DNA from: Patescibacteria group bacterium
GTDB taxonomy: Bacteria > Patescibacteriota > Saccharimonadia > Saccharimonadales > UBA4665
Length of the DNA stretch: 64,000 nt
Assembly: GCA_030271625.1 (NCBI GenBank)
Contig: JARXKN010000001.1
Location: 124,001-188,000 of the forward strand
Direction: 5' to 3'
The translations under genes and the position numbers were made by a program. Shown here in pieces: positions 54,340-62,763 of this stretch; positions within the stretch are counted from its first letter, which is position 1; each line of letters begins with the position of its first letter. Below the pieces are notes generated by a model, which had not been told where the DNA came from, ran no database searches, and saw only the letters and a list, made by a program, of their open reading frames with translations.

Positions 54340-54936
54340 ATGACTACGCAACGGATTGGAATTTACGCCGGCACCTTTGACCCGATTCACGCCGGGCATA
54401 TTGCCTTTGCCTTGCAAGCGCTAGAGCAGGCCAAACTCGACAAGATTTATTTTTTACCGGAACGTCGACCGCGCCACAAACCAAGCGTCGAACACTTTGC
54501 GCACCGGGTGGCCATGATTAAACAAGCTAGCTTGCCGTATCAGCAGTTCTACGTGCTGGAATCGGTAGAGGTGTCGTTTACTATTAAGCGCACGCTGCCG
54601 ATGCTTCAGCAGAAGTTTAAACATGCCCAGTTAGTCTTTTTATTTGGCTCCGATGCGGTGGCTGGCTTGCCCGACTGGCCTTATGCCAAACAGCTTTTAA
54701 CGACTAGTGAACTGGTGATTGCCGCCCGCCAAGGCGACGATACCACCCAACTGCAGACCGCGATTGCCAGCTGGCCCCACCAACCACAGGCCGCCGTTAT
54801 GCTGACCAGCTATGCGCCGTCAGTTTCATCGAGTTTAGTGCGCGCCGCCTTGCGGGCTCGACAACCAGCTGCCGGGCTACTGCAGAGCGTCGCTCGTTAC
54901 AGCGATCACCATTGGCTTTACGTCTCTGTTAGCTAG
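54340..54936 (+). CDS. nadD: Nicotinate-nucleotide adenylyltransferase
   Basis: 198 residues. Joins nicotinate mononucleotide with ATP in NAD synthesis. The nucleotidyltransferase signature is GIYAGTFDPIHAGH (T/HxGH), with PERRPRHKPSVEH and LFGSDAVAGLPDWP downstream. The C-terminal ISSSLVR-type motif is VSSSLVRAAL. The ATG at 54340 is preferred to 54337 because of the promoter spacing. It may be the only NAD gene in view. Confidence 0.93.
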   Translation: MTTQRIGIYAGTFDPIHAGHIAFALQALEQAKLDKIYFLPERRPRHKPSVEHFAHRVAMIKQASLPYQQFYVLESVEVSFTIKRTLPMLQQKFKHAQLVFLFGSDAVAGLPDWPYAKQLLTTSELVIAARQGDDTTQLQTAIASWPHQPQAAVMLTSYAPSVSSSLVRAALRARQPAAGLLQSVARYSDHHWLYVSVS

Positions 54937-54945
54937 CAAGATTTA

Positions 54946-54974
54946 TTGACAAACATAAGCAGAATGACTATACT
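54946..54974 (+). promoter_or_regulatory. Very strong consensus promoter before a 30-residue reading frame
   Basis: TTGACA at 54946-54951, exact 17-base spacer, TATACT at 54969-54974. The predicted start is near 54981. It is among the best promoters in the window yet drives only a tiny reading frame. Confidence 0.8.
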
Positions 54975-54980
54975 CAGGTT

Positions 54981-55080
54981 ACTTCTAGAGCCAAGCTCTT
55001 GAGACAAAAAATAAAATCAAAATGTGTTGTCGACCCTTACGAACGGAAACGTTTATTAGGCGCCGGCATGAGGAGCTACC
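54981..55080 (+). other. Structured leader of the 30-residue gene
   Basis: About 100 transcribed bases before the small reading frame. AGAGC-CAA-GCTCT and AACG-GAAA-CGTT (a GNRA-type tetraloop) can form hairpins. A long A-rich stretch lies between them. Could be a small RNA in its own right. Confidence 0.4.
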
Positions 55081-55173
55081 ATGTCCGTTACAATTACTGT
55101 TTTGGCCAGTCAAGCCGAAGCTATTCCGGTGCGCGTTAAGCGCCCGGAATGGCGTCAGTTTTTAGAGTACTAG
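55081..55173 (+). CDS. Small protein of 30 residues, unknown
   Basis: Reads MSVTITVLASQAEAIPVRVK followed by RPEWRQFLEY. AGGAG lies 5 bases before the ATG, and a perfect-spacing promoter lies 110 bases upstream. A short GC stem (55175-55188) with a T-rich tail follows, so it has all parts of a stand-alone gene. No signal peptide or helix. The 5' half is hydrophobic and beta-prone, the 3' half basic and aromatic. It could be a regulator, a small subunit or a leader. Absence of homologues would weaken the call. Confidence 0.55.
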   Translation: MSVTITVLASQAEAIPVRVKRPEWRQFLEY

Positions 55174-55198
55174 ACCTGCAAAAGCGGGTTTAGTTTAG
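55174..55198 (+). terminator. Weak intrinsic terminator after the small gene
   Basis: ACCTGC-AAAA-GCGGGT with one T-G pair, followed by TTAGTTTAGTT. Short stem, imperfect U-run. Confidence 0.4.
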
Positions 55199-55938
55199 TT
55201 AGCTGGGTTAGTTGCAGCTGCACCGTCGGTGCTGCTGGTGGCTGGTGCCATTGAGTCGGTGCTGGCTGAGCTAGGGCTGGTCGTGGTGGTTGTACTGGCC
55301 GGATTCTTCTTGCTGATTTCAGTATCGATAGCCTTCTTAAAGGCGGCAACGGTGTTAGCAATGGTGACTTGCTTGCCATCGAGGAAGAAGGTCGGGGTAC
55401 CGGTAATACCGAGTTTGTTGCCGGCCGCCATATCGGCGTTGATGGCGTCGTTAACGGCACTACTGGCGTAATCAAGCTTAAACTTGGCAACATCTAACTT
55501 CAGTAATGAAGCGTATTGTTCGAAGGTTGATTGCGGTGCATTGCTGCTCGACCACTGAGTTTGGCTCTGGTAGAGGGCATCGAACATTTCAAAGAACTTA
55601 CCTTGTTTACCAGCAGCTTCGGCGGCTCGAGAGGCGGCAAAGGCATTTTGGTGCAGGCTGGTAAGCGGGAAGTGACGGAACTGGAAAGTAATATCGTCTT
55701 TGTAAGTGTCGGTGACTTGCTTAACGGTTGGGTAGTACTGGCCACAGAACGGACATTGGAAATCGCCGTATTCAACCAGGGTGACGTGCTTGGCGCCCTT
55801 ACCGAGCGTGTGAGTGGTGGCGGTGTTAGCGCTAGCGCTGCTAGTGTTGGTGGCAGCATCTTTCTTACTGGTAACGACGCCGATACCAACTAAGGCCAAA
55901 ATAACTAAAATGATAACTCCCCAAAATTGCTTGGACAT
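55195..55938 (-). CDS. Membrane-anchored DsbA-like thiol oxidoreductase
   Basis: 247 residues. One N-terminal helix (about 5-22), a short linker, then a thioredoxin-fold domain (about 45-215) with the active site FQCPFCGQYY and cis-Pro in TGTPTFFLDG. The tail is Ser/Thr-rich. It introduces disulfides into exported proteins, which fits the many Cys-containing pilins and surface proteins here. It lacks a DsbB partner in view. GAGGGAG precedes the ATG on the minus strand. Confidence 0.92.
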   Translation of the reverse strand: MSKQFWGVIILVILALVGIGVVTSKKDAATNTSSASANTATTHTLGKGAKHVTLVEYGDFQCPFCGQYYPTVKQVTDTYKDDITFQFRHFPLTSLHQNAFAASRAAEAAGKQGKFFEMFDALYQSQTQWSSSNAPQSTFEQYASLLKLDVAKFKLDYASSAVNDAINADMAAGNKLGITGTPTFFLDGKQVTIANTVAAFKKAIDTEISKKNPASTTTTTSPSSASTDSMAPATSSTDGAAATNPAN

Positions 55939-55990
55939 CTGAAACTCCCTCTTAAAGTTATTGTTAAGTATACAGGGGTTTTAGCTAATA

Positions 55991-57028
55991 ATGACAAAAA
56001 TAGCCAATGGTTATATGCTTATGGTAATGACAACGCTTCTAAGTTTGCTCTGTATCTTGATAGCCATTAGTCTGGCGGTGGCCCGAAAAGTTTATGATGC
56101 AACCCCGGCTAAGGAAATAAAGCGCCAAGCCGCTCGTAATAAACAGCCAGCTAGCCAACTGTTTGAAGCGGTGGCTTACGGTAGCAGCTTACGGGCCTTG
56201 CTCTGGGGCGGCGTAGCCATTTTTGGTGCCGTTGGTTTGGTATTACTAGCGCGCTCCGTGCGGGTAGTTGTCAGTGTGCCGATCATGATTGCCGCTTTAT
56301 CGTTCTTATTTATTTGGTTGCCAGCCAGCCGAGTTACCAAGCTTGGCATGCGGCTGACATTATTACTAAACCCGGTTATTGTCTGGTTGCTGCGCCACCT
56401 TTACCCATTACTAAGCCGCGGTGCTGAGCGGCTAGAAAAGCACTATCCAATAGCTCACACCGGACTGTTTGAGCGCAGCGATGTGGTGCAGCTGATTCAG
56501 CAGCAAGCCGATCAGCAGGATAGCCGGCTCAGTATTGAAGAGTTAGCGATTATTCAGCGGGCCTTAGCCTTCGGCGATTACTTAGTCCGCGACATTACCA
56601 CACCCCGAGCCGAAATTATGACGGTTGCCGAAACCGAGATACTCGGACCAATTTTGATTGACGAGCTCCATAAATCAACAGCGCCGTTTATTTTAGTAAC
56701 CAATAGCGACGGCGCCACGATTGGCAGTTTAGAAACCCAAAAGTTGGGCCTGAAATCGAGTGGTCCGGTCAGCGATCACTTAAGCCCGGTCTATTTCCTG
56801 CACGAAAGTGACACCCTGCGCGAAGCCCTGCACGCCTTTTTCGTCACCAATTATCCACTGTTTGTGGTCGTGAATAGCTTCGAAGAGTACGTTGGCATCG
56901 TGACTATTGAGTCGGTGTTACGGCAGTTACTCGGTCATTTACCCGGTGACGAATTTGAGCAGTATAGCGACCTCCAGGCCGTTGCCGCCCGCCATCCTCG
57001 CCCCGAGTCGACCAAAAACCGCAAATAG
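55991..57028 (+). CDS. CNNM/CorC-like membrane protein with CBS-type domain
   Basis: 345 residues. Helices at about 8-32 and 65-110 and possibly 120-140. A cytoplasmic part (about 165-325) has the hinge LERSDVVQLIQQQ, the CorC-like DITTPRAEIMTVAE, and CBS motifs (FILVTNSDGATIGSLE, YPLFVVVNSFEEYVGIVTIE; short forms FILVTNSDG and EEYVGIV). Related proteins are metal-ion (Mg/Co) transporters or channels controlled by nucleotide binding. It is divergent from the DsbA-like gene. TATACA at 55969-55974 is a possible -10, giving a leader of about 10 bases. Confidence 0.82.
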   Translation: MTKIANGYMLMVMTTLLSLLCILIAISLAVARKVYDATPAKEIKRQAARNKQPASQLFEAVAYGSSLRALLWGGVAIFGAVGLVLLARSVRVVVSVPIMIAALSFLFIWLPASRVTKLGMRLTLLLNPVIVWLLRHLYPLLSRGAERLEKHYPIAHTGLFERSDVVQLIQQQADQQDSRLSIEELAIIQRALAFGDYLVRDITTPRAEIMTVAETEILGPILIDELHKSTAPFILVTNSDGATIGSLETQKLGLKSSGPVSDHLSPVYFLHESDTLREALHAFFVTNYPLFVVVNSFEEYVGIVTIESVLRQLLGHLPGDEFEQYSDLQAVAARHPRPESTKNRK

Positions 57029-57030
57029 GG

Positions 57031-57036
57031 TAGAAT
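57031..57036 (+). promoter_or_regulatory. -10 box for leaderless aspS
   Basis: TAGAAT, seven bases before the ATG at 57044, only two bases after the upstream stop codon. No Shine-Dalgarno. Confidence 0.5.
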
Positions 57037-57043
57037 AACAGAT

Positions 57044-58807
57044 ATGAGAATTTTAAGTTCCGCTGTTACTGACTATGTCGGCCAGACTGTTACGGTCAAA
57101 GGTTGGGTCCAATCGCGCCGTGATCATGGTGGCCTAATCTTTATTGATGTTCGAGACCACAAAGGCTTAACCCAACTAGTTATTCAGCCAGAAGCCGCCG
57201 CTGCTTTTGGTCTAGCCGAACAGCTACGCGATGAGTTTGTTATTAGCGCCAGCGGTGAAATTCAAGAGCGAGCCGAGCACTTAAAGAACCCCAACTTAGC
57301 TAGTGGTAGCGTTGAACTGAAAGTGAGCGAGCTGACTATTTTAAACCGTTCCGAGCCGTTACCAATTCAGTTGCACGGTGATGCCACCGTCAGCGAAGAA
57401 CTACGGCTTAAGTACCGCTACTTAGACCTCCGCCGCCCTAAGATGCAGACTATGCTCGCCAAACGCGCGGAGTACTACCAACAGTTGCGCAGTTACATGG
57501 AGCAGAACGAATTTATTGAAGTTACGACGCCCATCCTGGCTAACTCTAGCCCCGAAGGTGCCCGCGATTTTCTGGTACCGTCCCGGGTCCACGACGGTAA
57601 ATTTTATGCCTTACCACAAGCACCGCAGCAGTTTAAGCAGTTGCTAATGGTTGGTGGCGTGCCGCGCTACTACCAAATTGCGACATGTTTCCGCGATGAA
57701 GACCCGCGGGCCGATCGACTGTACGGCGACTTTTATCAGCTCGATTTAGAAATGTCGTTTGTAGAAGACGGCGAAGAAGTCCGCAGCACCATGGAGCCAC
57801 TAATCAAACAGCTGGTGACTGATTTTGCCGGTAAAAAATTAGTGACTACCGAGATTCCGCGCATTACCTTCGAAGCTGCCATGAACCGCTTCGGCACCGA
57901 CAAACCCGACCTGCGTTTTGGTATGGAGCTCGTAGAACTATCGGATGAATTAGCCGCCACTGAGTTTGGTGTCTTTGCCGGCGCAATTAAAAACGGCGGT
58001 TGTGTGAAGGCCATCTGCGTTAAAGCTGCCGCTGGCTTAAGTCGTTCCCAGATTGATCAGTTTACCGAGATTGCTAAAAGCGAAGGTGCCGGCGGCCTGG
58101 CCTACCTGACCTTCGAGAGCGGTGAGGTTAAATCACCAATTGCCAAGTTCTTGCAGCCTGAGGAGCTACAAGTTATTAAAGCTAAACTAGGAGCCGAAGA
58201 CGGTGACGTTATCTTCTTTGGCGCCGATCAGCGCCTGGTAGTTAATAAAGTCTTAGGCCGCTTACGGAACGAATTTGCTGAGCACTTTGGCCTTAAAAAC
58301 CCCGACGAAATTGCCCTGGCCTGGATTGTTGATTTTCCATTCTACGAATTCGATGATAAAACTAAGCAGCTCGACTTTGGGCACAACCCCTTCTCCTTAC
58401 CAAAGGGCGGGGCGGCCGCCTTGGAACGCGACGACAAACTATCAATCGTGGCCGATCAGTACGATATGGTCATGAACGGCTATGAAATCTGCTCCGGTGG
58501 CGTTCGGAACTACAACCCAGAAATTTTATATAAAGTCTTTGCCGTGCTTGGCCACGACGCCAGTTACGTTGAAAGCCGCTTTGGGGCGATGCTAAACGCC
58601 TTTAAATACGGCGCACCGCCACACGCCGGCTGTGCCTTTGGCGTCGACCGGATGTTTATGGTCCTAATTGGCGAAGACAACATCCGTGAAGTTGTAGCCT
58701 TCCCGAAGAACGGCTCCGGCATTGACGCCATGATGAGCTCACCAAGTATCGTTGATGACGCCCAGCTCAAAGAACTGCACATTGCTGTCACTGAAGACGT
58801 TAAGTAG
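57044..58807 (+). CDS. aspS: Aspartyl-tRNA synthetase
   Basis: 587 residues, bacterial type. An N-terminal OB anticodon-binding domain (about 1-105), a class II core, and the GAD insertion (about 275-400) that distinguishes bacterial AspRS from archaeal-type. Motif 2 is FRDEDPRADR near 217-226 and motif 3 is GCAFGVDRMFMVL near 527-539. It may be discriminating or non-discriminating (Asp/Asn); no gatCAB or asnS is in view. No Shine-Dalgarno is found, and a -10 sits just before the ATG. Confidence 0.96.
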   Translation: MRILSSAVTDYVGQTVTVKGWVQSRRDHGGLIFIDVRDHKGLTQLVIQPEAAAAFGLAEQLRDEFVISASGEIQERAEHLKNPNLASGSVELKVSELTILNRSEPLPIQLHGDATVSEELRLKYRYLDLRRPKMQTMLAKRAEYYQQLRSYMEQNEFIEVTTPILANSSPEGARDFLVPSRVHDGKFYALPQAPQQFKQLLMVGGVPRYYQIATCFRDEDPRADRLYGDFYQLDLEMSFVEDGEEVRSTMEPLIKQLVTDFAGKKLVTTEIPRITFEAAMNRFGTDKPDLRFGMELVELSDELAATEFGVFAGAIKNGGCVKAICVKAAAGLSRSQIDQFTEIAKSEGAGGLAYLTFESGEVKSPIAKFLQPEELQVIKAKLGAEDGDVIFFGADQRLVVNKVLGRLRNEFAEHFGLKNPDEIALAWIVDFPFYEFDDKTKQLDFGHNPFSLPKGGAAALERDDKLSIVADQYDMVMNGYEICSGGVRNYNPEILYKVFAVLGHDASYVESRFGAMLNAFKYGAPPHAGCAFGVDRMFMVLIGEDNIREVVAFPKNGSGIDAMMSSPSIVDDAQLKELHIAVTEDVK

Positions 58808-58870
58808 ACCTTTACAAGGCGGTTCTTAGCTGCACAGCATACTTAACTAGTACCAAGTGCAAAAACATTG

Positions 58871-58876
58871 TACAAT
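58871..58876 (+). promoter_or_regulatory. -10 box for a leaderless gene
   Basis: TACAAT exactly six bases before the ATG at 58883. Confidence 0.5.
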
Positions 58877-58882
58877 TAGTGT

Positions 58883-59404
58883 ATGTCTATAAAAGTTTAT
58901 TATGCTGTCTCGGAATCAATTCCCGAGACTGAGAATCAACAGAAGCTACTCGAGCATTTAGCTGGTTTTCCGGTCGAGTTAGTAGCTACTGACGCCGCTA
59001 CTGATGACGTCGAAGCGGTGGATGGCGTGATTGCCGACATAACCAAAACTAGCGAAGAGCAGGTCGATCGGCTGCAGCAATTAGGCGGCGAACTGGGTAT
59101 AAAAACACTGCTCTTGATGGACCGTTCCCAAGCTGGAGCGCTCGACGAACGGTTGCAAGGGCTGTCAAAAATAAATGCCGAAGGCGTTCGTTATTCTAGT
59201 TTAGCCATTGCCGAAGTAGCGGTAACGGTCTTTTTGCGGGCTCATTTTGGCATTGCTAAAACATCTGAAGCTGACGATCGTCTGGCCCACCCAGTTAGCC
59301 AGGACATGGCTGCCAAGGGGCTGGGAGCGGCGGCGATTGCTGAAATTGAACAACAAGAACTGCAAGATCAAACCGAGCAACTCAACTTATTTGAAGGCCA
59401 GTAG
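58883..59404 (+). CDS. Soluble protein of unknown function
   Basis: 173 residues. Alternating beta/alpha pattern in the first 120: IKVYYAVSES, VDGVIADITKTSEEQVD, LGIKTLLLMDR and YSSLAIAEVAVTVFLRAHF. This layout and the VIADIT element are reminiscent of nucleoside 2-deoxyribosyltransferase-like Rossmannoid folds, but the catalytic residues are not convincing. The tail is Gln/Glu-rich and helical. The gene is probably leaderless and stands alone between aspS and the Rpf-like gene. Confidence 0.7.
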   Translation: MSIKVYYAVSESIPETENQQKLLEHLAGFPVELVATDAATDDVEAVDGVIADITKTSEEQVDRLQQLGGELGIKTLLLMDRSQAGALDERLQGLSKINAEGVRYSSLAIAEVAVTVFLRAHFGIAKTSEADDRLAHPVSQDMAAKGLGAAAIAEIEQQELQDQTEQLNLFEGQ

Positions 59405-59450
59405 CTGGTAACAGTATCGTACCCAATTTAGAAAACTTGCAAGCACCTTG

Positions 59451-59456
59451 TATAAT
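59451..59456 (+). promoter_or_regulatory. -10 box of the Rpf-like gene
   Basis: TATAAT with a weak TTAGAA 17 bases upstream. The predicted start is near 59463, which would begin the transcript inside the first arm of the leader's closing stem, or just before it. Confidence 0.55.
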
Positions 59457-59461
59457 AGGCA

Positions 59462-59560
59462 TATCAGCGGTCTGAGTGCTTACTAATCCCATTGAACAGA
59501 TACCGGCCTGGCCGGATTCGTCTCTTATAATTCCGTTAGCAAACACTGCCACAGCTGATA
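59462..59560 (+). ncRNA. Candidate structured leader RNA upstream of the Rpf-like gene
   Basis: TATCAGC (59462-59468) pairs perfectly with GCTGATA (59554-59560). Inside it AGTG pairs with CACT and CTAA with TTAG, separated by symmetric 6x6 and 4x4 internal loops. CCGGC-CTG-GCCGG forms a hairpin in the centre. The architecture is a long interrupted stem as in many riboswitches. I see no match to the ydaO (c-di-AMP) consensus often found before rpf genes. Pairing is by eye only. Confidence 0.4.
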
Positions 59561-59591
59561 CCTTTATAAATTAAAAGAAAGGTTGTTTGCT

Positions 59592-60143
59592 ATGGAGCAA
59601 GAAACCCTACCAGTTCGTCGGCTTATTTCCGGCCTAGCGCTGGCAGCCATGGGCGGCCTCGCCCTAGTTGGTGAGTCATCACCGCCAACGACTCATTCAG
59701 AAATCCAAATGTCGGTGGAGCCATCCGCAAAACCGATTGTAGCCGAAGCGGTACCCGATACCGACCAGTTATTGCTGCGTGCCTTGCAGCACAGCCGGGC
59801 TTCACGGTCACGGCCAGCCGTGCCCAAGGTTACAAAGCCGCCACTACCAAAACCAACCGATAGCGTGTTGCCAAGCATCGTCGATGACCCAGATTTTGTC
59901 CGCTTGCGCTACTGCGAATCAACCGACACACCCAACATTAATACCGGCAACGGCTTCTTTGGGGCTTACCAGTTTGACCAACTAACCTGGGAAGAATACG
60001 GCGGCCGACGCTATGCCAAGCGAGCCGACCTCGCCACCTTACAAGAGCAGACCATTATTGCCGCCGACCTGCGATCGGCGCGCGGCTATCAGCCATGGCC
60101 GGATTGCTCCCGTAAACTGCATTTAGTCTACCGGCGCCAATAG
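59592..60143 (+). CDS. Secreted Rpf / transglycosylase-like wall protein
   Basis: 183 residues. It starts at the ATG at 59592 with GAAAGG 9 bases upstream; a TTG at 59583 is less likely. An N-terminal hydrophobic segment (about 12-28) acts as a signal or anchor. A Pro/Lys linker follows, then an Rpf-type lysozyme-like domain (about 105-183). The domain has LRYCESTDTPNINTGNGFFGAYQF, cited as RYCESTDTP (catalytic Glu) and GNGFFGAYQFDQLTW, and the second Cys in WPDCSRKL. Rpf enzymes cleave peptidoglycan and trigger regrowth. In a small epibiont it may also act on the host wall. Confidence 0.88.
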   Translation: MEQETLPVRRLISGLALAAMGGLALVGESSPPTTHSEIQMSVEPSAKPIVAEAVPDTDQLLLRALQHSRASRSRPAVPKVTKPPLPKPTDSVLPSIVDDPDFVRLRYCESTDTPNINTGNGFFGAYQFDQLTWEEYGGRRYAKRADLATLQEQTIIAADLRSARGYQPWPDCSRKLHLVYRRQ

Positions 60144-60165
60144 GTTGCCGAAAAGCCCCGATTTC

Positions 60166-60195
60166 TTGACAAGCACAAGGGGAATAGCGTAGTCT
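60166..60195 (+). promoter_or_regulatory. Probable promoter before a 23-residue frame
   Basis: TTGACA at 60166-60171, 18-base spacer, TAGTCT at 60190-60195. Confidence 0.55.
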
Positions 60196-60234
60196 CATAA
60201 GTAGTAAATTAAAAATAAAAAACCGAAAGAAAAT

Positions 60235-60306
60235 ATGAGTTTTTACATCATTCCTCGCCGCCATTTACACGCACTTGCTTTGAGCATGTTGCAACGCTTA
60301 GCTTAA
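60235..60306 (+). CDS. Possible 23-residue leader or small protein
   Basis: MSFYIIPRRHLHALALSMLQ then RLA. AAAGA lies just upstream. Short, basic and hydrophobic, with histidines. It is followed after 45 bases by a large gene with no Shine-Dalgarno, so it may couple or attenuate that gene. Chance is a real alternative. Confidence 0.3.
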   Translation: MSFYIIPRRHLHALALSMLQRLA

Positions 60307-60351
60307 TTTCACCACAGTTCATAGTCCCGGTTTAACCGTCCGCAGTAACGT

Positions 60352-62745
60352 ATGGCAAGCAAAAAAATACCAATAGGATTAAATCCCGCCGAAGCTGAAG
60401 TTGAACAGCGTGTTGAAGCTATGATGGCGCCAGTCAAGATTAAGATTGTCGACCACGATGATAGCCCAGCGTCAGTACCAGCTACCAAGCTTCCGTCAGC
60501 CAATGAAGCCACCACGGCCGATGCATCACCAGCGCCAATCGATATTTTTAGTGATCCTAAAACTGCCCCCGCCGTCCCAACCGACTTACTAGCACAGTTA
60601 AACGCCACCGTTCCTGACGACCAAGCAGCTGATACTGCGCCAGCCGAGGCCGCTGCCGTTGAGGAGTCAAAAGCAGTCGCTGAACCGCCGGTTAAAACCG
60701 CCAAAAAAGTGGTGGTTAGTCATGAAGATGATGAGGTAACCGTTACGCCGACCGTAGTGCCGCCAGTAGAAACGACTGCGCCAGCCGCACCCACCCCCCC
60801 GCCAGTCCCGGCTGGACCGCCAGTCCGCGTGCCGCAGCTGATTGCCTCAACCGCTCCTAAGCCTGCGCCACTAGTAGCTGCTAGCTCAAAAGAACTGACG
60901 ACGCCCGACGCCGCTCCCACCTTTGCCATCGCTAAAGATGACGAAACCGAAGCGACCGACAGTCAGCCAGCCGAAGTATTACCGGTGCCGCCACTCCAGC
61001 TAGACGATGCTAAAACTGACGCCGCCATCGCTTCTATAGCCGCTAGCGAAGGTGATGAACTGCTGGCGGCTCAAGATGCCGCCAACCAGCAAGCCGATGT
61101 TGTCCCTAAAAAAGCTGCTAACCAACCACGACCACTGGTCAAGCGATTAGCCTGGCTGTTGATTGCCGCTGTGCTTGTCCTGATTGCCTTAGCTGCCATC
61201 CCAGCCACCCGCTATAAACTAGCCGGCTTAGTGGTAAAGCAAGATTTGAGCCTGACGATTCGAGACAGTAAGACCAACCGCCCGGTCAGTAAAGCTATCG
61301 TGACCATCGACGGCACCATGATGATGACCGATGCCACCGGGGTGGCGCACCTAAACGTTCCGGTTGGCACGCACCAGGTCAGCGTCACTAAGCAATACTA
61401 TGCTGACGAGTCAGTCAGCACCTTCGTTAGCTTTAAGAAAGGCGCGCCGTTAGCGGTTAGTTTAGTTGCCACCGGCCGCCAAGTGCCCATAAAAATTACT
61501 GATAAAATAACCGGTAAGCCATTAGTTGGTGCCGAGGTAAGTGTCTTAAAAACTAGTGCTAAAACCGACAAACTCGGCCGCGCGATTATTGTTCTGCCAA
61601 CAAAAACCAAGACAGTAGCCGGAACCATTAGCGACGCCAATTTTAATACTGCCCAAGTCACGATTGAAGTCACCGACAGTGAAGTTCCCGCTAATGATTT
61701 TACATTGACCGCGGCTGGCAAAATCTACTTTTTATCAAATGAACAGGGAACCATCGACGTCGTTAAAACCAACTTAGACGGAACTGGTCGCCAGACGGTC
61801 GTCAAGGGCACTGGCAAAGAGGATCCCAACACGACCGTACTATTAACCGCTCGCGATTGGCATTTTAGCGTCTTAAAAGCTCAACGCGATAGCTCTCAGG
61901 CAGCGATGTACTTATTGGATAGCACCAACGATAAGCTCGTCGAATTTGACTCCGGCGACGCTAACTTTACGCCCATTGGTTGGTCAGGCCACTACTTTAT
62001 GTACGATGCCGTCCGCAACACGGTGGCTACCTCCCAGAACTCTCATGAGCTGTTAAAGAGTTACGATGCTGAGCGCGGCCAACTCAATCAGCTCGACGCC
62101 AGCCAGGCTAATTCCGAGGGTAGTGGCTATGTCTATCAAGGCTTCTACAACTTTAATATCCTCGACAATTTGTTGGTCTATAACACCCAGTGGTACAGCA
62201 GTGGCGGTGCCAGTTTAGCCGCTAAAACCGATACTATCCGCGGTGTTCTGCCGACCGGTCAAAACAAGAAAGACTACCAAAATATTCCAGCTGCTGGTCT
62301 GGGCTATATCCAAGCTGCCCTCACAACCCCGCAGGACATCTACTTCTCGGCCTTTAATTATGTTGATTCTAAAACTAGCTACTACGAATTCCAGAACCAG
62401 GCCATGAAGCCAAACAACACGGTTACAGCTGCCAGCTTCAATAAGTTATATCCGGCCTACGTTCTATCACCGAACGGTAAGCAATCGCTTTGGAGCGAAC
62501 AACGTGATGGTAAGAGCGTCGTTCTGCTAGGTGATGCCACTGCCGCCACCAGTAAAGTCGTGCCTAGTCTTGCCGGTTACGCCGCCTACGGCTGGTACAG
62601 CGATAACTACCTACTGGTGACTAAAAAGGGCAGCGAACTGTATATTATTGCCAGCGACGGCTCTGGTGTACCGACGAAATTATCCAACTACTACAAGCCG
62701 GCCCAAAATATTGCTGGCTCCGGCTCCGGTTACGGCAGTCTCTAG
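60352..62745 (+). CDS. Large membrane protein with PEGA-like repeats and a propeller domain
   Basis: 797 residues. A long Ala/Pro/Asp-rich cytoplasmic segment (1-255) comes first, then one helix (about 263-285). Two Ig-like/PEGA-type beta repeats follow (about 297-370 and 375-455; DSKTNRPVSKAIVTIDG, DKITGKPLVGAEVSVLK). The C-terminal domain (about 460-797) has TolB-like propeller features: YFLSNEQGTIDVVKTNLDG, AYVLSPNGKQSLWSEQ, YIIASDGSG. The architecture resembles the two anchored proteins at the end of the T4SS operon combined in one chain. Probably a surface structural or sensing protein. No Shine-Dalgarno. Confidence 0.75.
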   Translation: MASKKIPIGLNPAEAEVEQRVEAMMAPVKIKIVDHDDSPASVPATKLPSANEATTADASPAPIDIFSDPKTAPAVPTDLLAQLNATVPDDQAADTAPAEAAAVEESKAVAEPPVKTAKKVVVSHEDDEVTVTPTVVPPVETTAPAAPTPPPVPAGPPVRVPQLIASTAPKPAPLVAASSKELTTPDAAPTFAIAKDDETEATDSQPAEVLPVPPLQLDDAKTDAAIASIAASEGDELLAAQDAANQQADVVPKKAANQPRPLVKRLAWLLIAAVLVLIALAAIPATRYKLAGLVVKQDLSLTIRDSKTNRPVSKAIVTIDGTMMMTDATGVAHLNVPVGTHQVSVTKQYYADESVSTFVSFKKGAPLAVSLVATGRQVPIKITDKITGKPLVGAEVSVLKTSAKTDKLGRAIIVLPTKTKTVAGTISDANFNTAQVTIEVTDSEVPANDFTLTAAGKIYFLSNEQGTIDVVKTNLDGTGRQTVVKGTGKEDPNTTVLLTARDWHFSVLKAQRDSSQAAMYLLDSTNDKLVEFDSGDANFTPIGWSGHYFMYDAVRNTVATSQNSHELLKSYDAERGQLNQLDASQANSEGSGYVYQGFYNFNILDNLLVYNTQWYSSGGASLAAKTDTIRGVLPTGQNKKDYQNIPAAGLGYIQAALTTPQDIYFSAFNYVDSKTSYYEFQNQAMKPNNTVTAASFNKLYPAYVLSPNGKQSLWSEQRDGKSVVLLGDATAATSKVVPSLAGYAAYGWYSDNYLLVTKKGSELYIIASDGSGVPTKLSNYYKPAQNIAGSGSGYGSL

Positions 62746-62751
62746 AGCCGC

Positions 62752-62757
62752 TATACT
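62752..62757 (+). promoter_or_regulatory. -10 box for a leaderless MutY-like gene
   Basis: TATACT exactly six bases before the ATG at 62764; stop codon of the previous gene only six bases upstream of the box. Confidence 0.6.
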
Positions 62758-62763
62758 ACAGCT

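Noticed and set aside
59462-59591. c-di-AMP (ydaO) riboswitch before the Rpf-like gene
   Set aside because: The context fits, but the leader is short and none of the conserved ydaO words is visible. Kept only as an unnamed structured leader.
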